From the NCBI GenBank assembly GCA_021827245.1, contig JAKAWN010000181.1, positions 1 through 12,802 on the forward strand: a stretch of DNA of 12,802 nucleotides, given 5' to 3'. This DNA is from Acidobacteriota bacterium (GTDB taxonomy: Bacteria; Acidobacteriota; Terriglobia; UBA7540). Under the pieces are notes generated by a model that saw only the letters and a list, made by a program, of their open reading frames with translations, was not told the DNA's origin and did not search any database. Positions 1 to 6,047 of this stretch are shown here, one piece after another. The translations under genes and the position numbers were made by a program. The first letter of the stretch is position 1, and each line of letters starts with the position of its first letter.

Positions 1-732
1 CACTCCGCAGATCTCGCGAATGCTAACTTCGAAAATTCCGAGAGTATTCGGGTTGGTCAGCATCAGCCCGGCAACTTCTTCGGTCATCGCGTTGTCGAGT
101 TCAGCCAGATTGATGCAGCCGTGGGCGTCGGATTTCAAGGGCCGCACCTGGTACCCCGAAGTCCTCACGCTGGCCGGATTGGTGCCGTGGGCGGAATCGG
201 GAACCAGAATATATTTTCGAGGATTGCCGCGGTCGCCCAGGCAGGCTTGAATCATCAGAATGCCGGAAAACTCGCCCTGCGCTCCCGCCGCCGGTTGCAG
301 CGACACGGCATCCATGCCCGTAATTTCTGCCAGGCAGCGTGTCGTATCATGAAGCACCCGCAAGCAGCCTTGCACCAGTTCCGCCGGGGCATAGGGATGA
401 TCGGTTGCCAGGCCTTCCAGGCGGGCGACGACTTCATTGATGCGCGGATTGTATTTCATGGTGCAGGAACCGAGCGGATAGAGCCCGGTATCGACGCCGT
501 AGTTCCACGTTGAGAGGCGCGTGAAATGGCGGATCACTTCCAGTTCCGAGACTTCCGGAAAGCCCGGAATGTCCTTGCGGTAGTTCTCGCTGCCCAGCAG
601 CTCGGACGCCGAAGCCGCCGGAACATCCGGCGCGGGCAGATCGACGCCGCACTTGCCGGGCGAACTCCGCTCGAAAATCAGGTTTTCGTCGCGCGTGATG
701 TGCGGCCTTGCGTGGCGCGGATGTTCCTTCAT
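1..732 (-). CDS. gcvPB: Glycine dehydrogenase (decarboxylating) subunit 2, partial (C-terminus beyond left edge)
   Basis: This is the PLP-carrying half of the split P protein of the glycine cleavage system, which decarboxylates glycine and passes the aminomethyl group to lipoyl-GcvH in the cytoplasm. Reading leftwards from ATG 732 gives 244 uninterrupted codons to the window edge. Family landmarks are present: STWNYGVDTGLYPLGSCTMKYNPR (around residues 74-97), LQPAAGAQGE (145-154), the SAHGTNPAS motif (180-188) and the MLTNPNTLG segment (224-232). The PLP-lysine motif is expected farther on and lies outside the window, so about half of the usual length of roughly 480-500 residues is missing. 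The start overlaps the gcvPA stop as ATGA, which suggests translational coupling. Identity is very secure; integrity of the missing part is unknown. Confidence 0.96.
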   Translation of the reverse strand, partial: MKEHPRHARPHITRDENLIFERSSPGKCGVDLPAPDVPAASASELLGSENYRKDIPGFPEVSELEVIRHFTRLSTWNYGVDTGLYPLGSCTMKYNPRINEVVARLEGLATDHPYAPAELVQGCLRVLHDTTRCLAEITGMDAVSLQPAAGAQGEFSGILMIQACLGDRGNPRKYILVPDSAHGTNPASVRTSGYQVRPLKSDAHGCINLAELDNAMTEEVAGLMLTNPNTLGIFEVSIREICGV

Positions 733-2129
733 GCTTTCTCCTGACCCACGGCATGCGAATCGGCCGATGATGCACCGGCGCTGACTTTTACCCGGCCCGC
801 AAACTTCCCGTACACTCGAACCATCCGGTCGAGTGTCGCCTTGTTCACCGTCTCCGTAACACACACCAGCAGATGGTCTTTGAGCTCGGGGTAGAACTGT
901 CCGAGATTGACACCACCCAGAATTTTCTCCTGCCGCAGCTCGCGCAGAAGTTCCCCGGCGTTTCCGGGAGTTTTGACGACGAACTCATTAAAGAATGGCG
1001 CTGCAAACGGGACGGATGTGCCGGGGACATTAGCAAGCTGTCCGGCGGCGTAATGCGCCTCGGCCAGGTTATGCTCGGCCAAGGCCTTCAGCCCGCGTTT
1101 GCCCAGGAGGCAAAGATAGATGGTTGCGGCCAGCGCGCACAACGACTGGTTGGTACAAATATTCGAGGTCGCCTTCTCGCGGCGGATGTGCTGCTCGCGT
1201 GTGGCCAGCGTGAGCACAAATCCCCGGCGGCCTTCGGAATCCGTGGTCTGACCCACCAGCCGGCCGGGCATCTGCCGCACAAACTTTTCGCGTGTTGCGA
1301 GGAAACCAACGTACGGCCCGCCAAACGCGACTGGGACGCCGAAAGATTGCGCTTCGCCGCAGACGATGTCCGCATCCGCCGGCGGATTGATCACCGCCAG
1401 CGAGAGTGGTTCGTTCACCGTCACCACCAGCAACGCGCCGCTCTTGTGGGCAAGCTCGGCCGCTTCGCCGCAGGGCTCGACGGCGCCGAGAAAATTCGGC
1501 GACTGAATGACGACAGCGGCAGTTTCCTTTTTGAGCGCGGACTCGAGCGCGGCAAGGTCCAGCCTTCCCGAAGATGAATAGGGAATCTCGACGATTTCCG
1601 TTCCCTGGTGGCGAACGTAAGTCGCCATCACCTCGCGATACTCCGGGTGGAGCGTTCGTGCCACCAGCACGCGGTTGCGTCGCGCGAGGCGCAGGGACAT
1701 CAGGACGGCTTCCGTGGCGGCCGTGGAGCCGTCGTAGAGCGAGGCGTTCGAGACTTCCATCCCGGTGAGTTGCGCGATCAGCGTCTGGAACTCGAACATC
1801 GCCTGCAGCGTGCCTTGCGCAAGCTCCGCCTGGTACGGCGTGTAGGCGGTAAAGAATTCTCCGCGAGAAAGCATTGCGTCAACGGCCGCGGGCCGGTAGT
1901 GCGAATAGGCGCCCGCGCCCAGCAGCGAGGCATACTTGCGGCTGCTTTGCCTTGCCGCTTCCTGGAAAAATGCGAGGACTTCCTGTTCCGAAAGCGGTCC
2001 GGGAAGATTCAGCCGGCCTCGGAAGCGGATTTGTTCGGGGATTTGCGAAAAGAGTTCTTCAATCGAACTGTGACCGAGCGCCCGGAGCATTTCCGCCCGG
2101 TCGCGCGGCGAGTTCGGAAGATAGCGCAT
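729..2129 (-). CDS. gcvPA: Glycine dehydrogenase (decarboxylating) subunit 1
   Basis: This is the N-terminal half of the two-subunit P protein; it pairs with GcvPB to form the glycine decarboxylase. The 466-residue product is slightly longer than the usual 440-450, with a low-complexity Ala/Ser-rich C-terminal tail (about residues 450-466). Diagnostic blocks include YLPNSPRDRAEML near the start, GAGAYSHYRP (71-80), FFTAYTPYQAELAQGTLQ (92-109), LYDGSTAATEA (131-141), FGGPYVGFLATRE (269-281) and LTLATREQHIRREKATSNIC (306-325). The catalytic PLP lysine is in the partner subunit, as expected. The ATG overlaps the gcvH stop (TGATG), and the gene's own TGA overlaps the gcvPB ATG. The split PA/PB arrangement, rather than a fused ~950-residue GcvP, is common in Gram-positives, archaea and several deep bacterial phyla. 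Confidence 0.97.
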   Translation of the reverse strand: MRYLPNSPRDRAEMLRALGHSSIEELFSQIPEQIRFRGRLNLPGPLSEQEVLAFFQEAARQSSRKYASLLGAGAYSHYRPAAVDAMLSRGEFFTAYTPYQAELAQGTLQAMFEFQTLIAQLTGMEVSNASLYDGSTAATEAVLMSLRLARRNRVLVARTLHPEYREVMATYVRHQGTEIVEIPYSSSGRLDLAALESALKKETAAVVIQSPNFLGAVEPCGEAAELAHKSGALLVVTVNEPLSLAVINPPADADIVCGEAQSFGVPVAFGGPYVGFLATREKFVRQMPGRLVGQTTDSEGRRGFVLTLATREQHIRREKATSNICTNQSLCALAATIYLCLLGKRGLKALAEHNLAEAHYAAGQLANVPGTSVPFAAPFFNEFVVKTPGNAGELLRELRQEKILGGVNLGQFYPELKDHLLVCVTETVNKATLDRMVRVYGKFAGRVKVSAGASSADSHAVGQEKA

Positions 2130-2518
2130 CAGTGCGACTCCGGTTCCCGGATGTACGCCTCGTATTCCTCAGAGGACATCAGCTTATCAACCTCTTTGGG
2201 GTCTGACAGGCGCACGCGAATCAGCCAAGCGGCAGTGTGCGGGTCGGAATTCAAAAGCTCCGGATGATCCTGCAGCTTGCCGTTGACGGCGGTCACCTCT
2301 CCGCTTACCGGCGAGTAGACTTCGGAGACGGCCTTGACCGACTCGACCGTTCCAATGCTCTCGGCTGCCGTCACGGGATCGCCCACCTTCGGAAGTTCGA
2401 CGTAGACGATGTCACCCAATTCCTTCTGGGCGTGCTCTGTGATTCCGATCGTCCCGGTGTCTGCTTCCACTCGAATCCATTCGTGGTCCTTCGTGTATTG
2501 AAAATCTTCAGGGTACAT
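2129..2518 (-). CDS. gcvH: Glycine cleavage system H protein (lipoyl carrier)
   Basis: The H protein carries the aminomethyl group on a lipoyl arm, shuttling it from the P protein to the T protein and then to the L protein (dihydrolipoamide dehydrogenase, not encoded here). The 129-residue length is normal. The sequence opens with YTKDHEWIR, has GITEHAQKELGDIVYVELP (25-43), and the lipoylation site ESVKAVSEVYSPVSGEV with K62 as the modified lysine. The C-terminus contains the expected WLIRVRLSDP block. The start is ATG 2518, with a modest GGGAG about ten bases upstream. It lies 60 bases downstream of gcvT and overlaps gcvPA by one base. The product would need a lipoate ligase or LipA/LipB from elsewhere in the genome. 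Confidence 0.97.
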   Translation of the reverse strand: MYPEDFQYTKDHEWIRVEADTGTIGITEHAQKELGDIVYVELPKVGDPVTAAESIGTVESVKAVSEVYSPVSGEVTAVNGKLQDHPELLNSDPHTAAWLIRVRLSDPKEVDKLMSSEEYEAYIREPESH

Positions 2519-2578
2519 GGAATCCGTGCTCCCAACGAATTTGCGTTCGGGGCTGCTGTTTCGCCCCGCCTTTCCATC

Positions 2579-3688
2579 CTACTTGGGCCGTTTGTAAAAA
2601 GGTAGTGCCACTTGCCTTGCCCGCACCATTCGCTGCCGGATTTCGATCAGGATTTCCTCGCCCGGATGCGCTGCCGCAGGCGGCACATAGGCGAGCCCGA
2701 TGTTTTTCTTCAGGAACGGCGCGGGAGAACCGCTGGTCACCTGTCCCGCCTTTTTGCCGCCGATCCACACCGGGCAGCCGTCGCGCGCGATGCCGGGCTC
2801 GGCCATTTCAAAGCCCACCAGCTTCTTGCGCAGGCCCTCCTCGCGCTGCTTCAGCAGCGCATCACGGCCGATGAAATCGCCCTTATCGAGTTTGCAGATC
2901 CAGCCGAGGTTGGCTTCCAGCAAAGTCGTGTTCTCGTCCAGCTCATGGCCGTAAAGCGCGTATCCGGCTTCAAGGCGCAGCGTGTTGCGCGCGCCGAGGC
3001 CAGCCGGCTGCAGGCCTTCGTCTTTTCCGGCCTCGAGCAGAGCCTTCCACACGTGCTCGGAATGCTCGGGCGAGAAGTAAAACTCGAACCCGTCTTCGCC
3101 CGTGTAACCGGTCCTTGCCAGAATTCCATCCACGCCGCAGCACCGGGCGGGCGAAAACCAGTAGTAACGGATGGAAGAGTGGTCGAAGCTCGTCACCTTG
3201 CTCAGTATTGCCGCCGCCCGCGGTCCCTGCAAAGCAAGCTGCGAATATTGCGAGGAGAGGTTTTCCAGCTCAGCACCCGCGGAGTTGTGCGCCACGAGCC
3301 ACTCAAAATCCTTGTCGGTGTTGGCGGCGTTCACGCAGACGAAGTAATTGTTCTCACCCAGGCGATGGACGACGCAATCGTCCACCGCGCTTCCCTCGGG
3401 GCACATAATGGCGCTGTACTGGGCCTGGTGGTCGCTTAGGCGGGAAACGTCATTGCAGGTGATCGATTGCAGGAAGGCTAGTGCATTAGGCCCACGCACG
3501 GCAATCTCGCCCATGTGGCTGACGTCAAACAGTCCGGCACGGCTCCGCACCGCCAGGTGTTCCTGGGTGATGCCCGCGTATTCGATGGGCATTTCCCAGC
3601 CACCGAACTCCGTCATCCTGGCGCCCGCGGCCTTATGGACGGCATAAAGCGCCGTGCGCTTGGGCCTGGGTTCAGCCGGCGTGGCCAA
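2579..3688 (-). CDS. gcvT: Aminomethyltransferase (glycine cleavage T protein), TTG start
   Basis: The T protein transfers the methylene unit from aminomethyl-lipoyl-GcvH to tetrahydrofolate, releasing ammonia. The 369-residue length is typical. Landmarks are RTALYAVHKAAGARMTEFGG (11-30), WEMPIEY (31-37), AGLFDVSHMGEI (51-62), the conserved acidic pair in AVDDCVV (D103-D104) and RTGYTGEDGFE (192-202). The C-terminal YVPPAAAHPGEEI block matches the usual GcvT end domain. The start is TTG at 3688 rather than an ATG. An AAGGAGG seven bases upstream supports it, and the next in-frame Met (residue 25) would delete conserved sequence. It is the first gene of the operon, followed by gcvH after a 60-base gap. 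Confidence 0.96.
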   Translation of the reverse strand: MATPAEPRPKRTALYAVHKAAGARMTEFGGWEMPIEYAGITQEHLAVRSRAGLFDVSHMGEIAVRGPNALAFLQSITCNDVSRLSDHQAQYSAIMCPEGSAVDDCVVHRLGENNYFVCVNAANTDKDFEWLVAHNSAGAELENLSSQYSQLALQGPRAAAILSKVTSFDHSSIRYYWFSPARCCGVDGILARTGYTGEDGFEFYFSPEHSEHVWKALLEAGKDEGLQPAGLGARNTLRLEAGYALYGHELDENTTLLEANLGWICKLDKGDFIGRDALLKQREEGLRKKLVGFEMAEPGIARDGCPVWIGGKKAGQVTSGSPAPFLKKNIGLAYVPPAAAHPGEEILIEIRQRMVRARQVALPFYKRPK

Positions 3689-3695
3689 ATCCGCT

Positions 3696-3702
3696 CCTCC
3701 TT
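3696..3702 (-). promoter_or_regulatory. Strong ribosome binding site deciding the gcvT TTG start
   Basis: On the minus strand this reads AAGGAGG and lies seven bases upstream of the TTG codon at 3688. It is a near-perfect anti-Shine-Dalgarno match at ideal spacing. This makes the non-ATG start of gcvT convincing and may offset the weak initiation codon. Confidence 0.8.
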
Positions 3703-3732
3703 GCCTGAATCAGTTCATGAACCGAAACATGC

Positions 3733-3762
3733 AACGTAGCATAGCCACCTGAAAAGGGTCAA
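3733..3762 (-). promoter_or_regulatory. Candidate sigma70-type promoter for the gcv operon
   Basis: On the minus strand, TTGACC (3762-3757, five of six matches to TTGACA) is followed after 18 bases by TACGTT (3738-3733, a weak -10). Transcription would begin near 3726, leaving a leader of about 38 bases before the gcvT TTG. That is too short for a glycine riboswitch, consistent with none being visible. The call rests on consensus matching only, and acidobacterial promoters are poorly defined. Confidence 0.3.
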
Positions 3763-3783
3763 GGATGACTGGCACAATTGCCG

Positions 3784-4143
3784 ATGAGAAAGAATATGGC
3801 CCGGAAAAGATTCCACTGCTGCATCTGCGGCCAGCCGGAAGACCGCTGTGAATGCGACCGCCACGGTGCCCTTTGCCATGCCGATTGTAGTGTTCGGCTC
3901 ACCGAGGACTGGCAATACTACTGCGCCGATTGCGCAATGGCTGCGATTACAAAACCCAGGTCGCCGTTCAGGCAGGTGGGATGCTACGCTACAGCTGAAG
4001 TTGTCACTATAATCCTTGATCGGTGCGTTCCTGGCGCCCGCCGCTTACCCTCCGGGATGGGTCCCCTGCGCCGCGGGTTTTTGCGCCGGCGATTCTCCCG
4101 GCTTGCCCGCGGGCTTCGCCTTGGTCTCCTCATTGGAGGCTGA
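3784..4143 (+). CDS. Small cysteine-rich, putative zinc-finger protein
   Basis: A 119-residue reading frame whose first ~50 residues hold nine cysteines: CCIC (13-16), CEC (22 and 24), CHADC (31-35) and a final CADC, with an HxxC in the middle and WQYYC near the end. The C-x2-C ... C-x-C ... H-x2-C ... W-x3-C-x2-C spacing resembles a cross-brace zinc finger (PHD/RING-like) or a pair of zinc knuckles. Structural zinc binding is therefore likely, but no function can be assigned. ATG 3784 is chosen; TTG 3778 and ATG 3796 are in-frame alternatives, and none has a strong ribosome binding site. The second half is Arg-rich, lacks cysteine motifs and overlaps the 3' end of the opposing gene by 99 bases. 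It may therefore be a readthrough extension after loss of an earlier stop. The gene is divergent from gcvT. Confidence 0.5.
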   Translation: MRKNMARKRFHCCICGQPEDRCECDRHGALCHADCSVRLTEDWQYYCADCAMAAITKPRSPFRQVGCYATAEVVTIILDRCVPGARRLPSGMGPLRRGFLRRRFSRLARGLRLGLLIGG

Positions 4144-4911
4144 AAGGATGTCGTCAATGGCCTTTTTGAAGGCCGCGTATGGATACGCGCCGGTGATTTC
4201 CTTGGTGGCTCTGAACTTGTCCAGGTCCGTGCCGGTCGGGCCCAGGAAAAAGGTTGGAGTTCCCCGCACGCCCAGCTTCATTCCAGACTGGATCTCGCTG
4301 TTGATCTCCGCCTTGTACTTTCCGCTATCCAGGCACTGCTGAAACTCCTTCATATTCAGCCCCAACGCCTGGGCGGATGCCTCCAGACCCTTTTCATCCA
4401 GCGCCTGCTGATTTCCAAACAGCCTGTCGTGCATTTCCCAGTATTTCCCCTGGTCGCTGGCGCACCGGGCTGCTTCGGCGGCTTTGAAGGCGTTGGGGTG
4501 AAGCTGTTGCAGCGGAAAGTCTTGGATGACGTACCTCAACTTGCCTGTCTTCACATACTTGGCCACCACCTGTGGAAAAGTCTGCCGGAAGGCGCGGCCG
4601 CAGAAAGGACACTGATAATCGGTGAATTCCACCAGGGTCACTTTCGCGTCCTTGCTTCCCATCACCGGATCCCCTTGAATGCTGATCTCGGTTCCCTCGT
4701 AAGGCGGCGGGGGTTTAGGGATCAGCCTCTCCTTGATGGCGGTAATGTCTTTTTGCATGGCCTCCTGGGAGGCCTTTATTTCCTGGATCTCCTTCATCAG
4801 GTTCTTCATGTCTTCGTTCGATTGGGCCAGGCAAACCTGGCCGGCGGGAATCAAACACCACGCAGTTACGAGCACTGCAAGCAGCACACCCGGCTTGCCC
4901 ATCCGTCTCAT
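4045..4911 (-). CDS. Secreted DsbA-family thiol:disulfide oxidoreductase (thioredoxin fold)
   Basis: Predicted extracytoplasmic disulfide oxidoreductase or isomerase of the DsbA/Thioredoxin_4 type, 288 residues. Order: signal peptide (residues 1 to about 29: MRRMGK, a hydrophobic core, then CLA-Q as a possible cleavage site), a charged heptad-like helix (31-63, perhaps a coiled coil for dimerisation), a Pro-rich linker (66-70), then the thioredoxin domain. That domain has the active site DYQCPFC (redox cysteines C101 and C104) and the cis-proline loop GVRGTPTFF (P219). The tail (from about 260) is Lys/Pro/Ala-rich and probably disordered. An in-frame ATG exists at 5070. ATG 4911 is preferred because it begins the signal peptide, has AGGGGG eight bases upstream, and a TATAAT box lies inside the longer version. 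Substrates are unknown; it could be an oxidase, an isomerase or a specialised partner of a cytochrome or envelope pathway. Confidence 0.9.
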   Translation of the reverse strand: MRRMGKPGVLLAVLVTAWCLIPAGQVCLAQSNEDMKNLMKEIQEIKASQEAMQKDITAIKERLIPKPPPPYEGTEISIQGDPVMGSKDAKVTLVEFTDYQCPFCGRAFRQTFPQVVAKYVKTGKLRYVIQDFPLQQLHPNAFKAAEAARCASDQGKYWEMHDRLFGNQQALDEKGLEASAQALGLNMKEFQQCLDSGKYKAEINSEIQSGMKLGVRGTPTFFLGPTGTDLDKFRATKEITGAYPYAAFKKAIDDILSASNEETKAKPAGKPGESPAQKPAAQGTHPGG

Positions 4912-4919
4912 TGGAAACA

Positions 4920-4925
4920 CCCCCT
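4920..4925 (-). promoter_or_regulatory. Ribosome binding site selecting ATG 4911 of the DsbA-like gene
   Basis: On the minus strand this reads AGGGGG, eight bases before ATG 4911. It supports the shorter reading with an N-terminal signal peptide over the 53-residue longer frame. Confidence 0.6.
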
Positions 4926-4941
4926 GAATCTGGTCCGTCCG

Positions 4942-4947
4942 ATTATA
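4942..4947 (-). promoter_or_regulatory. Candidate -10 box (TATAAT) for the DsbA-like gene
   Basis: A perfect TATAAT on the minus strand ends 31 bases before ATG 4911, placing a start site near 4935 with a leader of about 24 bases. The -35 position at 17-base spacing reads CCGTTT, a poor match, so an activator or an alternative sigma factor may be needed, or the match may be chance. Confidence 0.4.
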
Positions 4948-5219
4948 AGCCCAAATGTTTCCGCAAACGGTGCCTTGATCGCTCAAGAAACAACCAGTTT
5001 GCTTTATTCGCGCTGTTGTTCCACCTGCCAGTCGTCTTTTCTGAGCAGTCGCGGCCGCTGCCACAATCACCGGCCGACCTCAAACGACGGCTCGGGAGCA
5101 GCGTCGCATTGGCGCTTATTGCTGCTCGTTTCATCTCTATGGTATCGTTACTGCTTGGGCGGGCGAAGGGGCCGTGTGCACTGTGAAGTCAGCCCGCTAA
5201 GAAGATTTAAGTCCAGCCT

Positions 5220-5660
5220 ATGGCAAGGAAAATCGCCGAGCAGGAAGAGAAATCGACGCCGGAAGCTGCCAAGCCCGCCCGTCCGCAGCCTTCGACGGGC
5301 AGTCTGTTCGGCCTGTGCGTTGCTGCGTGGCTCATTCCCGGGCTCGGGCATTTCCTGCTGGGCCGCAAGTGGCGGGCATTGGTCCTGTTTCTTGCCATCG
5401 TGGGGATGTTCGCGCTGGGGATCGCGATGCAAGGACAATTCTTCTCCACGGGTTCAGGTTCATACCTGCACACGCTGGGCTACTTTGCTGAACTTTCAGC
5501 CGGAGTGCCCATGCCGGCGGCTACCTTTTTTGGATACGCGGGCGGCAACACTTACTTTGTCTGCTCCGATTACGGCACAGCCTATTTGATCTCTGCGGGC
5601 ATGTTGAACGTGCTGACGATTCTCGATGCATACGACATCGCCCTGGGAAGAAAGAATTAG
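5220..5660 (+). CDS. Small integral membrane protein, DUF6677-like
   Basis: A 146-residue protein of unknown function. Residues 1-26 are charged and Ala/Pro-rich, probably a cytoplasmic tail. A hydrophobic segment with the signature CVAAWLIPGLGHFLLGRKWRA follows (about 33-53). It leads straight into a second helix (53-70), a polar stretch with aromatic residues (72-118), and a third likely helix (about 119-136) before a short basic end (LGRKN). The P-G-L-G-H-x3-G-R/K pattern is shared with small membrane proteins such as the DUF6677 and TM2-like groups; assignment to DUF6677 is from memory of the motif, not a search. No strong Shine-Dalgarno precedes ATG 5220. A 56-residue membrane protein follows 41 bases later, so the two probably form one unit. 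Confidence 0.85.
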   Translation: MARKIAEQEEKSTPEAAKPARPQPSTGSLFGLCVAAWLIPGLGHFLLGRKWRALVLFLAIVGMFALGIAMQGQFFSTGSGSYLHTLGYFAELSAGVPMPAATFFGYAGGNTYFVCSDYGTAYLISAGMLNVLTILDAYDIALGRKN

Positions 5661-5701
5661 CCCGGCAAGTTGCCGGAAGTTTTTCGCCGCAAGGTAAACG
5701 A

Positions 5702-5872
5702 ATGGTCATCTCTCATTTCTCGGCCCTGGTGCTCTTCTCCTTCCTGGTCTCCGTGGTGTTTGCAGTTCTCGGCAAGCAGACGCTGCGCGAGCAGTTGATT
5801 TACGGGGCTAAAGTTTTTGCCGCCTTTGTGGGCATCGCCGTCATCCTGGGCTGGATCATGCTTCCCTTCTAG
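5702..5872 (+). CDS. 56-residue two-helix membrane protein
   Basis: A short frame that is easily overlooked. It starts at ATG 5702 with AAGG seven bases upstream and ends at TAG 5870-5872. The product has two hydrophobic helices (about residues 6-23 and 35-54) joined by a short charged loop with sequence GKQTLREQL. It ends WIMLPF. The clean alternation of helix, charged hairpin and helix, the good ribosome binding site and its position 41 bases after the DUF6677-like gene argue for a real gene. No family is recognised. It may be a small partner subunit of the preceding membrane protein. Confidence 0.7.
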   Translation: MVISHFSALVLFSFLVSVVFAVLGKQTLREQLIYGAKVFAAFVGIAVILGWIMLPF

Positions 5873-5917
5873 GTTCGGCCTATACCTCGCTACGAAGTTC
5901 TCAGTGCAGTTGAACAA

Positions 5918-5937
5918 TTCCCGCGGTCCTGCGGGAA
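5918..5937. other. Perfect 7-bp hairpin after the small membrane-protein pair
   Basis: TTCCCGC (5918-5924) pairs with GCGGGAA (5931-5937) around a six-base loop. On the plus strand the stem is followed by A residues rather than T, so it is not a canonical intrinsic terminator. It may be a 3'-end stabilising hairpin or a weak terminator on the minus strand. Confidence 0.35.
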
Positions 5938-5946
5938 AAACCTTGC

Positions 5947-5976
5947 CGGATGGCCTGGCTCCATGGCCGTAGTTTT
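5947..5976 (+). terminator. Weak candidate intrinsic terminator
   Basis: CGGATGG pairs with CCAT and then CCG, with a two-base GG bulge on the 3' side, and is followed by TAGTTTT. The stem is imperfect and the T run short. The position, between the small membrane-protein pair and the transporter, is where a terminator would be expected. Confidence 0.25.
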
Positions 5977-6047
5977 CAATCTTGCTCTTGATCTCTTTGC
6001 GAAATGCGATATTCTTGCCAAGCCCTTCCTGTAGGCCGGGGGAATTG

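Larger units (their letters stand above)
4912..5219. other. Intergenic spacer between divergent genes
   Basis: About 308 bases between the leftward DsbA-like gene and the rightward membrane-protein gene. The left end holds the ribosome binding site and TATAAT described separately. On the plus strand a weak TTGCTG (5119-5124), 18 bases, TATCGT (5143-5148) could drive the rightward pair. I see no tRNA, repeat array or convincing small gene in it. Confidence 0.5.

Noticed and set aside
873..3439. Long plus-strand frames opposite the glycine cleavage genes (e.g. 873-1577, 1608-2267, 2612-3439)
   Set aside because: Shadows of gcvPA, gcvH and gcvT; their translations lack recognisable motifs and the minus-strand genes are unambiguous.
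3689..3783. Glycine riboswitch upstream of gcvT
   Set aside because: The conserved core elements are not visible on the minus strand, and the space before the probable promoter is too short for even a single aptamer.
4911..5070. N-terminal extension of the DsbA-like protein to ATG 5070
   Set aside because: It would bury the signal peptide 53 residues inside the protein and place a TATAAT box and ribosome binding site within the coding region.
4429..5589. 386-codon plus-strand open frame
   Set aside because: It runs antisense through the DsbA-like gene and its promoter, then out of frame through the membrane-protein gene. The product has no domain-like pattern, while both overlapped genes have clear motifs.
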